Shown: positions 22,065 through 34,970, counted from the stretch's first letter. The stretch is 64,000 bases of DNA from Sindora glabra (GCA_020226215.1 CM035233.1:7750001-7814000); one strand, 5' to 3'. The notes: generated by a model not told the origin, from the letters alone. A program made the numbers and translations.

Positions 22065-24050
22065 AACAACGCCTTTTTGCAGCGCGCTGTTGAAACTTGA
22101 AAACCTTCTTGAAATTTCCCACTACTGGCAGTACAGTCAGACCTCAAACTCACCTTTCCCTTTGGATTTTTCCATGAGATAGGGACAGCAAAACAAAACA
22201 ATTGAGAGTCGAAGCTTGCTTATTGTCACACTGTATCGCTGCCAGAGTTTGCCCGTCGCCCACCCGCTGTTCGCCAACCCACTAACTGGAGTCCTGTAAA
22301 CAACTTTGCCGCCGAGGTTCACGTCCATCATTGTTTGAGCAAGGATCCTAAGTCCACTAGCACCCTAGCACTAGACTGGGAGTTGCGAAGCGAAAGGTGG
22401 AGGATCCCTTTCACCGGTAAGACCTTTTTTCCTATTTTTTGTTTCTCATCTGGATTTCTGTTTGATTTTGTCTTAGGGTTGTTGTTATGACCTGAAAAAA
22501 TGGCTGGCTTATTGGTGATTTGGGAGGACAAGAACAGGGGAATGGTATTTATAAAGGTAGCAATGACAAAAGAGGACGGTTCTTACGAGAATATGTTTGG
22601 TGATGAAATGACCTCGTTAGCGGAGTAGTTTTGATAAAGCATGCTTGTTCGAAAGTTTCGGTTACTTGTTAATAGATAACTTTTATGGAGTCACATCATC
22701 AATTTGTTCTTTTTTCCTTTTCTATTGAACTGTTTTTGTATTGGTTGTTTTAATTTATCTTATTTGATGAGTGTTTTGCCTGTCTTTTTAGGTGTGATTG
22801 TTTCTTAGCCTTGTGTGAGTAGTGAGAAGAGAGATCGGTTCTAGTTACGTAGCACTCTGTTTGCTTGGATTTCACGACCAATGTTGCCTATCAATTCAAA
22901 TTTTATAATCTTCATGTTCAAATGACACGCATTTTAGCTGTGCTTCATAGAGTGATTTTCTTCAGATGCATGGTTTTAACATTTTTTTCCCCCTTGATTA
23001 TGACCTTTTTCTGAAATCCCCATTTCGTCTGTATGTACAGGATTGATAAGAGGTTTATGGGCTTGTTTTTGAGGAAATCCCAAAGCTAGCAGTGACTAGT
23101 CCTTTTGTAGTTGAATTTATGATTTGGCTCAAGAATATGGCATTACTAGAATTCAGAGTATAACACACTAGTTTACTTGCAAGACAGCGAGTATACAACT
23201 ATAATTGGGCATCACGAAAGTGTCTTGTAGATATGAAGTTATGTAATGAATCTTATTGCGAGTGCTTCTTCAGTTAGGCTATGTATAATTGGAGATAACT
23301 TACATATATAAAAGAGAAATATATGTAAATATACTTAAAGCAATAAATAGATATTATGAACATAGTTATTAATGCAATAATTCAAACAGAATATGGATGG
23401 TAAAATATCAATCTTGTGATCTAGTAAATGTTTTATCTATTTTTTAATATAAGAGTGGTAAGTTATTTAATACATACACACTTAAAATTTTAAATTAACA
23501 AAAAATTAACATTGAATGTTGCTGCTGAACTATTAATAGTACTGACTATCTTACTTTTGAAACTAGACAAATTTCTTATTTTAGAAAAAGAGTTGGACAC
23601 AAACAGTTGTATAAATCTCATAGTCCAATCTTTGGATTACCTAAATTTCATGGATTTGGTCCTTATTTATCAATAATTTAATAATTGTGCTAGATAAACA
23701 CACAACTAAATTTCATAGCTGGCTTATTTGTGGGCACTAAGTTAAAAAAAATGTAGTATGTATACCTTTTTGTGTGACCAATTAATTTCTTACATTTCTT
23801 ATTTTGTGTACAAGGAAAACTTATTTCATTTATAACTATAGAAGAAGAAATCGAAAGAATTGTAAATGAGTAAAATTATTTTTAAGTAGAATTCTAATGA
23901 TATTACTACTAAAATTCTTGTGATACATAATGATAGAGTTTTCAAGTGTTAATTATATTGTTGTCTTCCTTATTATTTATTAGTTGTTAATGCTCCTCTT
24001 TGATTTCAAATTTGTAGGTTCCAACAATAAATTAAACTGAAAGATACATG
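22065..24050 (+). other. Unassigned region, opening with a G+C-richer leader-like segment
   Basis: 22,080-22,416 is markedly G+C-richer than its surroundings and ends in a consensus-like splice donor (CCG|GTAAGA, GT at 22,417). An acceptor-like TACAG ends at 23,040. This looks like a non-coding first exon and intron, either of the hAT element whose transposase remnant begins near 24.05 kb or of a lost host gene. No reading frame is recognisable on either strand; minus-strand frames of 64 and 67 codons give no known motif. Confidence 0.35.
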
Positions 24051-25786
24051 TGCTAGTGGGTAAGGCCCCAATATTCAAATGCTCTTGTTGGTTCAACATA
24101 ATAGCTGCCTCCTTTAGTTGGTTCAAATCCCACCCAACGATTCTCAACTATTAAAGGCAAAGAGCTTACTTTAAGTAGTGCAAAACCTTCACCTGCTCCT
24201 ACAAATAAAGGAGAGAAAAGGGAAAAAGGAACAACTAGAAAGCTAGATGTGAACAAGCAAGGCAGTATTTAAATTAGGAAATGATCACTGATTTAGGAAA
24301 CATTTAGAAAACTACTAGAGGATGAGATAAGCAAGCCTATTGCCAAATGCATTCATTGTGGAATTTGAGTCTTGTGTGCTAGTAAGAGACATGGGACAAT
24401 AAATATGCTTGTTCGCATTTCAAGATGTCCAAAGATGGCTTTCTCACTTAAAAACAACCCTGCCCAAACCATCTTGTTTAAAAATAAAAGTAATGGGAGA
24501 CAATTAGCTTGTTTTATTCCATATGCTGTTGATTTGAAAGAATATAGAAAGAGTATTGTTTTATTTATGATATGTGATAAGCAACCTTTCAATATTATTG
24601 TAGGGATTGACTTCAAGAATATGTGCAAGAAGTTTTGTTTAAAATTAGATGTGCCTTCAAGGAAGACAATAGCTAATGATTGCTTTCAAATTTACTTGTA
24701 GGAGAAAGGGAGGCTTTAAGTTTTGTTGAAGAATGATCATGTTAGGGTGTGCTTAATCATCAATTGTTGGACATTGATGCAAAATTTGAATTAGATGTCT
24801 TTGAATGCCCATTTCATTAACAAAGATTAGAAGTTGCCAAAAAGAATTTTGAGCTTCACTCTTGTTCCAAGTTATAAAAGAGAAATAATAGGAAAAACCA
24901 TTGAAACATGTTTAAAAGAATGGGGCTTGAAGAATGTGTTCGCAATCACCATTGACAATGCAACCTCCAATGATACAACAATAGTATACCTGAAAAGGAA
25001 GTTGAAAATTTGGAATGGGTTGGTGTTAAGTGGGGATATGATTTACATAAGATGTATTGCACATATTTTCAACTTGGTTGTAATTGAGGGTTTAAAGGAT
25101 TATCATGATTCTATTTCCACCATTAGACATGCTACTAGATATGTGAAAGTTATCTTTGTTTAGATTTGTAAGATCTAAAAATGTTATGGCAGAAAACTTG
25201 ATCTCCAAAGGCCTTGTTTGTCATGATATTCCTATCAAGTGAACGTCTAACTGTATATATTATATTAATACTAATCTATTGACATCATTTTAAAAATTAA
25301 TATTTTTTTCATGGTTTGATGCTGACGTGTTGCTTGTAGGTAGAGTTCCACGTACAAAATGTTTGAAGTAGCTCAACAATTTTAAAAGGTTTTTGAGAGA
25401 TTAGAAGAGGATGATAAGGGCTTTCAAGCATACTTTGAAAATTCTAAAAGGGGAAAGGTTTCTCCAAACAACTAGAATTAGGATAATGTGAGGACATTTA
25501 CTAAGTTTTTGAAAATATTCAATGATATTATTCTTGCATTGTTTGATTCTTTGCATGTCACCTCCAATTCTTTCTACACTTATTTCTTTCTCATATAAAG
25601 TAAGTTGCAAATTTGTAAATCTATTGACAATTTCGATTTAGTATTGTACTCCATGACAATTGAGATTAAAGTGAAGTATGATAATTATTAGGGTTACTAG
25701 AAAACATGAGCCCTATAATTTTTATTGGAAATGTTCTTAATCTAAAGTACAAGCTAGCCTATATTGCTTGGTTATTTTAAGATATT
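24051..25786 (+). pseudogene. hAT transposase pseudogene, 5' part (BED finger and core)
   Basis: Decayed plus-strand coding, unrelated in sequence to the hAT at 3.2 kb. It has a Ser/Lys-rich start, a BED-type finger (AKCIHCG, then SKRHGTINMLVRISRCPK, about 24,340-24,435), then a RICESLEEPER-like core. The core includes FVITIDNATSND-like (24,940-24,975), YIRCIAHIFNLVVIEGLKD (about 25,045-25,100) and ISKGLVCHDIPIK, then a stop where Trp is expected (about 25,199-25,245). Several stops and frameshifts break it. The coding resumes at 29,843, after a Copia insertion. Confidence 0.85.
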
Positions 25787-25791
25787 TTTTA

Positions 25792-25846
<55 letters not shown>

Positions 25847-25989
25847 GAAATTATTTTAGAAGATTTTAAATTATTTCATTTCTAATTTGATTAAAATTAT
25901 AATTAGTATCTCAAATTTGATTGTAATATTTTTTGTATACAAATTAATATCATGGCTATAACAATTCCTTAAGTCATTTCAACCAATTT
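25787..25989 (+). repeat. 5' LTR of Copia copy 2, with (TA)n expansion
   Basis: Ends CAACCAATTTA, 2 bp before the primer-binding site. About 50 bp of (TA)n (25,794-25,842) replaces the short GTATATA of the right LTR. Confidence 0.8.
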
Positions 25990-26330
25990 AAGTTGGTATT
26001 AGAGTCCTCACATTGAGAAACTTTACTTTTGCTTTTACTGCCATCTTCTATTTCCAAAATTGTCTTTAGGAAACATAAAAATTTCAATTTCAAAACCAAG
26101 AAACCCAGAAACGGAACATAGAACCTAAAAACTTAAAAATAGAAACTAGAAACTTAAAAATAGAACACAAAAGCTAGAATCAAATAGCATAGCATTTTGC
26201 AATCATCTATTATTATTCCTAGAGTGTTATAAGGATTTTCACAAAATTGATTGATCATTTTCTAACAAAGCCTATCGACGCATGCATCACATGCGCCAAT
26301 TTTATACTTGTGTGAGCTATAGGTGCCACC

Positions 26331-29300
26331 ATGTCTTGGTCGTCTCTTCTCACTGACTCCACTCGTGGTTTTAGTTCCTCAAATATGAGGGATGAAACTA
26401 TACTTTTTCAAACAGCCAAGTCATTTTTCCTTTTCTATTTAAAAAAATTTGAGGCATTAATCATGAGTTTCTCATGTAGTATTATTTCTTTCTTTTTATC
26501 TAGTAATCATATAGCATATCAATTTCATTCAACATCATCATCCTTTGACTCTTGGTTACTTGATTTGAGAGTTTCTAATCACATGATCGGTAATTGATCC
26601 TTATTTACTTAATGTAATTGCATTAAAAAATCTTTTCCTATAATTACCTTAACTAATGAATTTAAAATTATTATCCAAGGTATTGGTTAAGTAAAACTCT
26701 TTTTTTTTACCATTACAATTAATTCTTTATATATTTAGTTGTCCTTTCAATTTAATTTCAATTAGTCAACTTACACATGCTCTTAATTATTTTATAACTT
26801 TTGTTGCTAAATCTTTTATTATATAAGATTGGAGTACAAGAATGATGATTAGTTTCAGGTATGAATCATAGGGACTTTACTACATTAAATTAGTTTCTCT
26901 AGTATTTGTGTTACTACTAAATCTCCTGAGTTACTTCATTATTATTTAGGACATTCAAGTATTGGAAAACTTTGAAAAATGGTTTCTAGTCTTTAAAATG
27001 CGAGTCTTATCAACTCGATAAACATGTACGTAATTTATTTTCTAGTAGAACTTCAAATAAAGTCGAGTCTTTATTTTCTATTATTCATTCTGATATTTAG
27101 GATCCAAGTTGAATTATCTCAACTTTAGATTTTTAATATTTCATTATATTTATTGATGATTACTCTCGATGCATTTGGTTATATTTAATGAAAGATTGTT
27201 TGAAGTTGTTTTCAATTTTTAAATCTTTTTATTTTGAAATACATAATCAATTTAGTTTAAAAATTCACATACTTTAAAGTGGCAATGCTCGAGAGTATTT
27301 TTTTTGTATCTTTCTCTTCTTTTATGTCCTCCAAAAGCATTTTTTATTAATTTAGATGTTTACACATACCTTAATAAAATGAGATTATTGAAAGAAATAA
27401 TCAATATTTAATTGAAATTGCATGAACTTTTTTGTTGCATGCAAATGTTTCTTCTTGTTTTTAGGTAGATGCTATATGCAATGTATGTTATTTAATTAAT
27501 TGTATACTTTTTTCTATTTTAAATAATTAGATTCCTTATTCTTTAGTTTTTGCAAAAGAACCTATGTATAAATTTCCTTCTCATATGTTTGAATGTATCT
27601 ATTTCGTTCATGATCTTTCTTCAAAAAGAGATAAATTATCTCCTAAATTTATAAAATATTTTTCTAAGATATTCAAGATTGCAAAAAAGGGTGTAATTAT
27701 TATTCACTAGCTTTGCGTAAATTTTTTTATTTTTGCTAATGTCACATTTTTTTTAATTTTTTCCTTTTTCTCTTCTTCCATAAAATTCATCTTGGTAATT
27801 GAAGTTTTACCCATTTTTTTATGATCTTGAACTTACATCTTTTCTATCTCTATAAGACAAGCCTACTATTACTTATCAACAACGACCTCGTCTAATTCAG
27901 ATTGTTGAAAAATTAGCACTAGCCGAAATTACTAAAAAAGACCTTGTAGATTCATCTTTTCGTCTCTGAAATTTAATTCATTAAAAAATCTTGAAAACTT
28001 TTTTATTGCACTTTGAAGAAGTAACTATTCCACTTAAAATCCATATCTTATTTATAATTTTTTAAGTTACCATCATTTGTCTACATCTCATCATGCTTTT
28101 ATTTTTGTCTTGTCCTTTATTTCTATTCCCAAAATTGTGCAAGAAGCTATTTCTCACCCAAAGTGGCATCAAGTAATATTAGATAAGATGACTGCATTAC
28201 ATAATAGTGATACATAGGATTTAGTATCTTTACCTACTAGTAAATTTTTAGCTAGTTATTTTTGGGTATTTACTATTAAAGTTAACCTTGATAGAAAAAT
28301 TGATCAACCTGTGGCAAAAAGCTACACTTAGATTTTTGGTTTGAATTATGGTGATACATTCTCACTAATTATAAAAATTGCTTCAATTTGCCTTTTCTTC
28401 TTTGCGACTGCCATTCATTATTGGCTTTTACATTAGTTAGATATTAAAAATACTTTCTTGCACGATGAGCTTGAAGATGAAGTTTACATGAAGGAACTAT
28501 CAGGATTTATTACTTAGGGGGAGATTCATTTAGTATGTAAATTACGAAAATCTCTTTATAGCTTTAAACAATCTTCACGAGCTTAGTTTGGAAAGTTTAA
28601 TAAAGTTGTATGAGATTTTAGCATGTAGAAGAGTGAAGCTAATCAGTCTGTCTTTTATTACTGTTCTATTTCTAGATAAATATACTTAATTATTTTTATT
28701 GATAATATGGTAATTATAAGAGATGATCATAAAGGCATTGACTAGCTTAAATGACATTTGTCTTATCATTTCTATATTAAGGATCTTAGGAAACTTCGAT
28801 ATTTTTTTAATATTAAGGTAACACAATCTTGATCCAATATCTCTATATGTTAAAAGAAATATATTCTTGATATATTAAGTGAAACAGATATGATGAAATG
28901 TAAATCAATTGACACATTTATGAAGCTAAATGTAAAATTTATACTAAATCAAAGGGAGCTTTTTACAGAGTCAGGAAGATATCGAAGGCTTTTTAGGAAG
29001 TTGAATTATCTCACTATCACTCAACTTGATATCCCATTTACTATAAGTGTAATAAGTCAATTTCTCAACTTATTTTGTGAAGTTTATTGGGATGTTGCAA
29101 TGTGAATTTTTAGATACATTAAGGGAAGTTCAGGAAAAAAATTGTTATATAAAAATTGAGGCCACAATTGGATTGTTGGATATTTTAATGCAAATTGAAC
29201 CAAATTGTCAAGTGATTAACGATCCATTTCTACGTATTGTATTCTTTTTAGAAGAAATCTCATTTCTTAGAAGAGTAAAAAGTAAAATATAGTGATAAAA

Positions 29301-29600
29301 TCTAGTGCAAAGGTAGAATATCAGATTTTGACATCAGTCGCGTATGAATTTATATGATTGAAATAGTTACTACAAGAACACAAACTATATGAATTAGATT
29401 TTATAGAGCTTATTGTGATAATTAGATCACATTGCACATTACTTCAAATCTAGTCATTCATGAAAGAATGAAGTACATTGAACTTGATTGCCATTTCATT
29501 TGAGAAAAGATAACTTCAAAAGAAATTGTCACTATTTTTGTGAATTGTAATAATTAACTAGTTAATATTTTTACTAAGTCTCTCTGAAGACTAATAATCA
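26331..29600 (+). pseudogene. Copia copy 2 polyprotein remnant
   Basis: Gag is nearly absent. A protease fragment FDSWLLDLRVSNHMIG (about 26,540-26,590) has the Asp-Ser-Gly active site changed to DLR. Pieces of GAG-pre-integrase and integrase follow (26.9-27.7 kb), then RT (28.15-28.65 kb), the RT tail (28,890-29,105, with LNYLTITQLDIPFTIS) and RNase H (29.1-29.6 kb). Each piece lies in a different frame with many stops. The order is that of Copia. Confidence 0.88.
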
Positions 29601-29657
29601 ATAATATATGTAGTAAGTTAGGTGCATATAATATATACATTCCAACTTGAGGGGAAG

Positions 29658-29839
29658 TATTAGGATATGTATATATTAGGAAGTTATTTTAGAAGATTTT
29701 AGATTATTTCCTTTCTAGTTTGATTAAAATTACAGCTAGTATCTCAAATTTGATTGTAATATCTTTGATTGATTGTATTTTTTATATATAAATAAATATC
29801 ATGATTACAACAATTGCTTAAGTCATTTCAACCAATTCA
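29658..29839 (+). repeat. 3' LTR of Copia copy 2
   Basis: 182 bp, starting TATTAGGATATG directly after the purine tract and ending CAACCAATTCA. hAT coding resumes a few bases later. Confidence 0.85.
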
Positions 29840-29842
29840 AAT

Positions 29843-30400
29843 GAATTTATAGAGCCACATTTGCTAAGTTCATGGTTAGTAAGATGAAAACATTACTAGT
29901 GAGAATGTATGAGTGGTATGCAAATAAGTATGGAAAACTTAGTGCAAGTGGAAGTGGGAGAGATAACTTTTCACATGGAGATGCATTTAGTCATAATAGG
30001 TCCACAATTGAAAATCATACTCATAAGTAAAAGATAAATTCTTTTTTAAGTCATTTAAAGAAAAAAGGATACTATTAGCATAAAAAATAAGTTAAAGTGG
30101 TACCTCAATAAGCCTTGCATTGATGATAAAGACAACAATTTTGATATCCTTGATTGGTGGAAGATTAATGCCTTTAGATTCAAGCTGTTGTTAGAGATCA
30201 CAAGCGATGTTTTAGTAGTCCCTATTTCTACAATAGCTTTTGAGTTCATATTTAGCACTAGGGGTGTGTATTGTATGTATTTAGAAGTTTTACCTCTCCA
30301 ACTATTGTAGAAGAACTTATATGTGTTTAAAACTAGTTAAGACCCAATAAGCATTCCATTCAGGACTTGATTGACATAACTAATATTAAAGCATATGAAG
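29843..30400 (+). pseudogene. hAT transposase pseudogene, 3' part (dimerisation domain)
   Basis: Continues the frame broken at 25,786: FAKFMVSKMK...MYEWYANKYG (29,870-29,935). It then carries the hAT C-terminal dimerisation signature DILDWWKINAFRF, then SDVLVVPISTIAFEF and FSTRG (30,145-30,265). In living members this is followed by a Leu-rich helix, here interrupted by stops. Confidence 0.85.
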
Positions 30401-31667
30401 AAATAGAGAAAGATATGTATAAATTATCACCATTCGATTGCCATTTATTATTCTTTTATTATTTATACTAAATTCTAATTTCTCTTCTAGTTAAAAAAAA
30501 TTGTCAAAGATGGTAGGTATTTCTTAGTAAGGTGGAAATAGAGGTTGTAGTATAAACTCTATTGGAGGAGTTTCTTAACAAAGTATGGAAAAATTATAGT
30601 TGCAGCTATGGCTGTTGACTAGAGGTTAATAAGGTTCTCTAACATTATTTATTATTATATATTAACATTAATTCATCATGTTATTTTAAATTTTAATAAA
30701 TAATTAGTCCAATGTCATTGACAATTTTTTATCATTTGCAGCTTCCTTTCAATTTATGGTGCTTGCTTTTAGTAATAAATGGAAGTACTATCATATGTAG
30801 ATAAATATACCAACTACAACTCTTTTGGTTTTAATTCACACACATACACACTTTTATTGATAGTATAATTGTAGGTAGTGCAGCGAAGGCTAGCATTATT
30901 TTCTTGGGTAATATTGGTCTAGCTTATTAGTGATAAATATTAACACACACATAAATTACCAATGGTACAGAAAATGGCAAAATCATGCTAATTTAGGTGG
31001 GTGGTCTATTTGTTAGATTTTAGAATATTTTAAGCCTTCAAAGTTCAAACTGTTTATGGTTGGTTAGTGTGGATTCAAGAAAACAACCATTGAAATTCTT
31101 ATGCTAATATGGTATGATATTAAAGCTTCTACAAGTGAAAAACTTTGATTTCATAGTATAATTATGGTGCTAGCTAGTTAATACTTTGATATTGTAAACA
31201 ATGTTAGCATTTATTGTAGTGGACAACTTTTATGTTAATTGTTATTAGCAAAACTTGATTTACATCTAATTTAGCTTGATGGTTTGTGTAATTTTGGTCA
31301 TTCAATTTTGGCTCATTATACATTTGAAGCCTTTCATTGTTTATAGGCTAAATTTGAGGCTAAATATGTGTTATTATTGTATCATATGCAATAGAAGTTA
31401 ATGGGCAAATTCTGTTAACTTCAAGTGCTTCACGGGAAAAAATAACTTGAATGTAACTGCTTAAACTTGGGTTCAACCAACATGGTAAGTTAAAGGTGGG
31501 TGAGGGTAGAAAGTTGATTGGTTTTGAGTGAGAAATCAATTGTGGTCGATTAGTGGCAATTGGTGAAAAACTACTCTTAATTCACCTTAACTGCACAACA
31601 CCCACCCTTTGTTAAAAATGTTAAAATTCAATTCTAACTTAAAAAAATAGAAAAAGTTTAATAATTT

Positions 31668-31960
31668 ATGGTATATTTGGATTTATTTTTATTTTTATCT
31701 TTTTAGAAATTATTTTTAAATTAAAGGAAAAGAAAGAATAGATAGTGATTGATACTACATATAAGGAAATATCTCATTAACATCAAGAATAAGAAAATAG
31801 TTTTCAAAAACTTTTAAAAGTTATTTTTGTTTTTTAGTTTTTAAATTACACATTTGAAATTATAATTTCTAAAAAGGATATTAAAAATAGGTTCTTAAAT
31901 ATGTTCTTTTATTTTAAAAAAATAAAGAATTATTTTTAAAAATAGTAAACAACCATATCC
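31668..31960. mobile_element. MITE-like element, family 2, copy C
   Basis: Starts TATGGTATATTTGGATTTAT and ends ...AACAACCATATCC, so the termini pair as GGTATATTTGG/CAACCATATCC-like. The core AAAAGTTATTTTTGTTTTTT plus ACACATTTGAAATTATAATT matches copy A at 10.8 kb. Confidence 0.5.
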
Positions 31961-32557
31961 TTAATTACAAGTCTTTTAATTTTTTAAGTGTATGTTAATA
32001 CGTTATGTTTAAAGAAGTAATAAAAGAATGAAAGAAATGTACATTTTATTTCTCTAAATGTAATTAATTCAAAATTTAACAATAACTTTCTCATAATATT
32101 ATATTCAAAATTTAACAATTAGTTCAACTTCTAGTATTAGTTGTTTATTTCAAAAGAAAATTTATTCAAAAAATGACTATAAAAGCAATGTAAGATTAAA
32201 ATATAAAATTATATTTTTTAAATAGTTATGTCACATTTAATTATCTTATAATCTTGATTATTAATGCAAAATCTTATGGTTATAATTTACTTCTTTCACT
32301 TTCACGTAAGAATCTCACTTGTTATGTTATATAGGTATGTTTTTCTTTGTAATAATAAAGGTATTTTTTTTGTAATAATAAGAGTAGTTAAACTACTAAA
32401 CATACACATATAAGGATTAAGGATCAAACCTTAAATATAAATTAAAGTATAAAATTTTTAAAGAATATTAAATGTCATTTGAACTAATGGTTCTTAACAT
32501 TTAATAGATATGTGTGCTTTGAAAATATGCAAATTGATAAATCTCTAAAGATTTGAG

Positions 32558-32855
32558 TATTGATTGAGATTTGCAAAATAAAGAATGCATTAGCCATAAA
32601 AGGTGAAGGAGACGTTATTAAGTGTACTCCAATGTCTAAGTCAATAAAGAATAGGAGAATGTAAAAGCATATGAAAGTATTAGATAACTAGAGTCACAAA
32701 TGAAAGTATTGATTGACATTTGCAAAATAAAGAATGCATTAGCCACAAAAGGTGAGGGAGACGTTATTAAGTGTACTCCAATGTCTAAGTCAATAAAGAA
32801 TAGGAGAATGTAAAAGCATATGAAAGTATTGGATAACTAAAGTCATGAAAGGTAC
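32558..32855. repeat. 149-bp tandem duplication
   Basis: Units start at 32,558 and 32,707, both TATTGATTGASATTTGCAAA, and are nearly identical throughout. There are only a few substitutions. Confidence 0.93.
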
Positions 32856-33469
32856 CTTTTTATATATTCTATGTATAGTGCTAACGAGTGTGAGCAAAAG
32901 CATATTTGAAATATCATTGTCACTTGCCCCCATTTCATCACGTTGTTTTGAAGAGGAGCTTTTAATATCTGTTGAAAATGGAAACAAGAAACCAAACTTG
33001 AAGCTTCAAAGAGGTCTTTGTTGATTAAGTTAGTATATGTTATATGCTAGAAGCATAAAGAACAAAGTACCAAGTGAGGGTGAATGTCAATATTAAGATT
33101 CCCATCTAAAATGCTTACTTGTTCATAAGAGTAGTGAGGTAATACTTGAGCTGATATGACAATAGGTAACTTGGACCATAGTTACATACATTCAAAAAGG
33201 ATAGTTTGATTTATACAACTCAAAGGCCCACCAGTAAGTCATTGTTAGATTAAATTTGGTTACTTATTTTTAGGCTATTTTATTGACTAATTGATCATGA
33301 TTTATTAGGAATACCTTATAAAAACATATGAATAAATGTTATTAATTAGCTAATAATCTATGCTTGAAGGGTTTTATTTGAATTTCCTTAAAATATTTGT
33401 TTATGGCTACTACAACATTGTGGCTTGTTTAATTTTGATTTGAGGTTAAGAAATAACCAAAGGATAAGT

Positions 33470-33752
33470 CTCAATGCTAAGGGATAAAGTATTGAGCTTG
33501 ATATCCAAAAGAACTACTCAATGTCAAAGACATTGAGTCCTAAGCTTAATATATAAGGAAACTACTTGATGCTAAAAGGTGGAGTCCTAGGCTTAAGATC
33601 CAAAAGAATTACTCAATGTTAGCGAATTGAGTTTTAAGTTTTATATTTTTTTTTAAGAAAGTGCTTAGTGTTGGGAGATTGAGTCCAACACTTGATATCT
33701 AAGGAAATTGCTTAGTGTTAAGAGATTAAGTTCTAAGCTTCAAATTATAATA
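33470..33752. repeat. About 47-bp degenerate tandem repeat, six units
   Basis: Units open with CTCAATGTTA, then AGAGATTGAGTCCTAAGCTT, then GATATCYAARGAAACTA, with variations. The first starts at 33,470 and the last fades near 33,752. Divergence between units shows age. Confidence 0.8.
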
Positions 33753-34906
33753 TCAAATTATCTAAATCTTATATTACTATTTTCTATCTATTTTTCTTAA
33801 CTTTAACTAAGTGGGTTGGTCACTACCAAGAAATCTTACACATGCCAATGATAAAATTAATGATCATTCAAAAGAAGTATAAACTAATGTATAATTGAGA
33901 GTAAAGAATAATGCTTGTTGTCTTCTCTTTGTTAATCATCTAGTAGGTTGATTGGCTTATGTACAATTGTTAGCTCTCTAAGTTGATCAAATCAACCTAT
34001 TCTTTCTCAACTTTTAAAAAAGTGAATAATAAGTTAGTGTAAAAATAGTACTTTAATAATCACTTTTAAATAGCAAACCATGTGACACAAATGGATAATA
34101 AATAATATTTAGAAAAGTGTCTTATTCCTTTTTTTAAACATCATTGAGCACTTTTTATTTTTATTTTTTGTAATAAAAAGTTTAAGAATAGGATAAATGA
34201 CTTCATTCTAGAGCTAGGATATGTCACTGACCTCTTTAAGGGCTTATAGTGATACTTACAAATCACCTAACTTTTTGAGATCGTTGGTAGTAGAAATCAA
34301 ATTTAAAATATAAGTGGTAAAAAACAACAAACATTATCAGCTAAGTCAACCTAAAAAGTTAGCATTTTTTAAATGTTTCTCATATGATAGAAATTACAAA
34401 CTAGGCCTAAATAGCTATGAAGATAATAATTAACTCAAAGGATGATGGATTTATTATTTGCGACTATATAATGAATGTTTGTTGTATGTTAGGAGAATGA
34501 GACTTGTAAATCATGAATAACTAAAAATAAACCAAGTAATTAAACTTAGATAAGGGTGCAACAAGGCCAAGAATAAGAATATAAATAGAACTAGGTTAAA
34601 CATGATTAATAGCAAGCATGGAGGTGTAAAGTCTTGCAACAAAATCATTCTTTACTAAACATTTATATAAAATTTTGAAATTTTTTTATAAATCATAGGA
34701 AAATGTTAATACCACTTATATTGCAAGTGTCATGTGTTGAAATTTTTATATTAAAACTTGCAAGGGCTCTTTATGGATTTGAGAATGTCATTAAATGAGA
34801 ACAAAGAAGTGAGGAAAAAATTATTCTAGTTTTATATGGATTTCATTATATTTTTAAATAAATTTAATGCATGAGTTTAGTAGAGAAATAAAATTAATTC
34901 CTTTTA

Positions 34907-34970
34907 TTGAAATGGTGGGCCCTAATTCTAAAGTATAATTGAAATGGTGGGCCCTAATTCTAAAGTATAA
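34907..34970. repeat. Perfect 32-bp tandem duplication
   Basis: Units 34,907-34,938 and 34,939-34,970 are identical and contain GGTGGGCCCTAATTC. A short (TA)n follows. Confidence 0.95.

Larger units (their letters stand above)
25787..29839 (+). mobile_element. Degenerate Copia retrotransposon (copy 2), inserted in a hAT pseudogene
   Basis: Left LTR about 25,787-25,989 and right LTR about 29,658-29,839 share long blocks (TTATTTTAGAAGATTTTA, TATCTCAAATTTGATTGTAA, TAAGTCATTTCAACCAATT). The left LTR carries a (TA)n expansion. A primer-binding site TTGGTATTAGAG (25,992-26,003) follows the left LTR, and a purine tract ACTTGAGGGGAAG (29,645-29,657) precedes the right one. LTR blocks also match copy 1 at the window start (TTAGGAAGTTATTTTAG, ATTTGATTGTAAT, AATTGCTTAAG), so both belong to one lineage. 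No clean 5-bp target duplication is visible (AATGA on the right has no match on the left). Confidence 0.9.

Noticed and set aside
24053..24256. tRNA-like GGTTCAAATCCCA phrase
   Set aside because: No matching A box or acceptor stem could be paired; it lies in the hAT pseudogene leader.
25778..29844. 5-bp target duplication for Copia copy 2
   Set aside because: AATGA on the right has no match on the left at any plausible border; the (TA)n expansion may have erased it.
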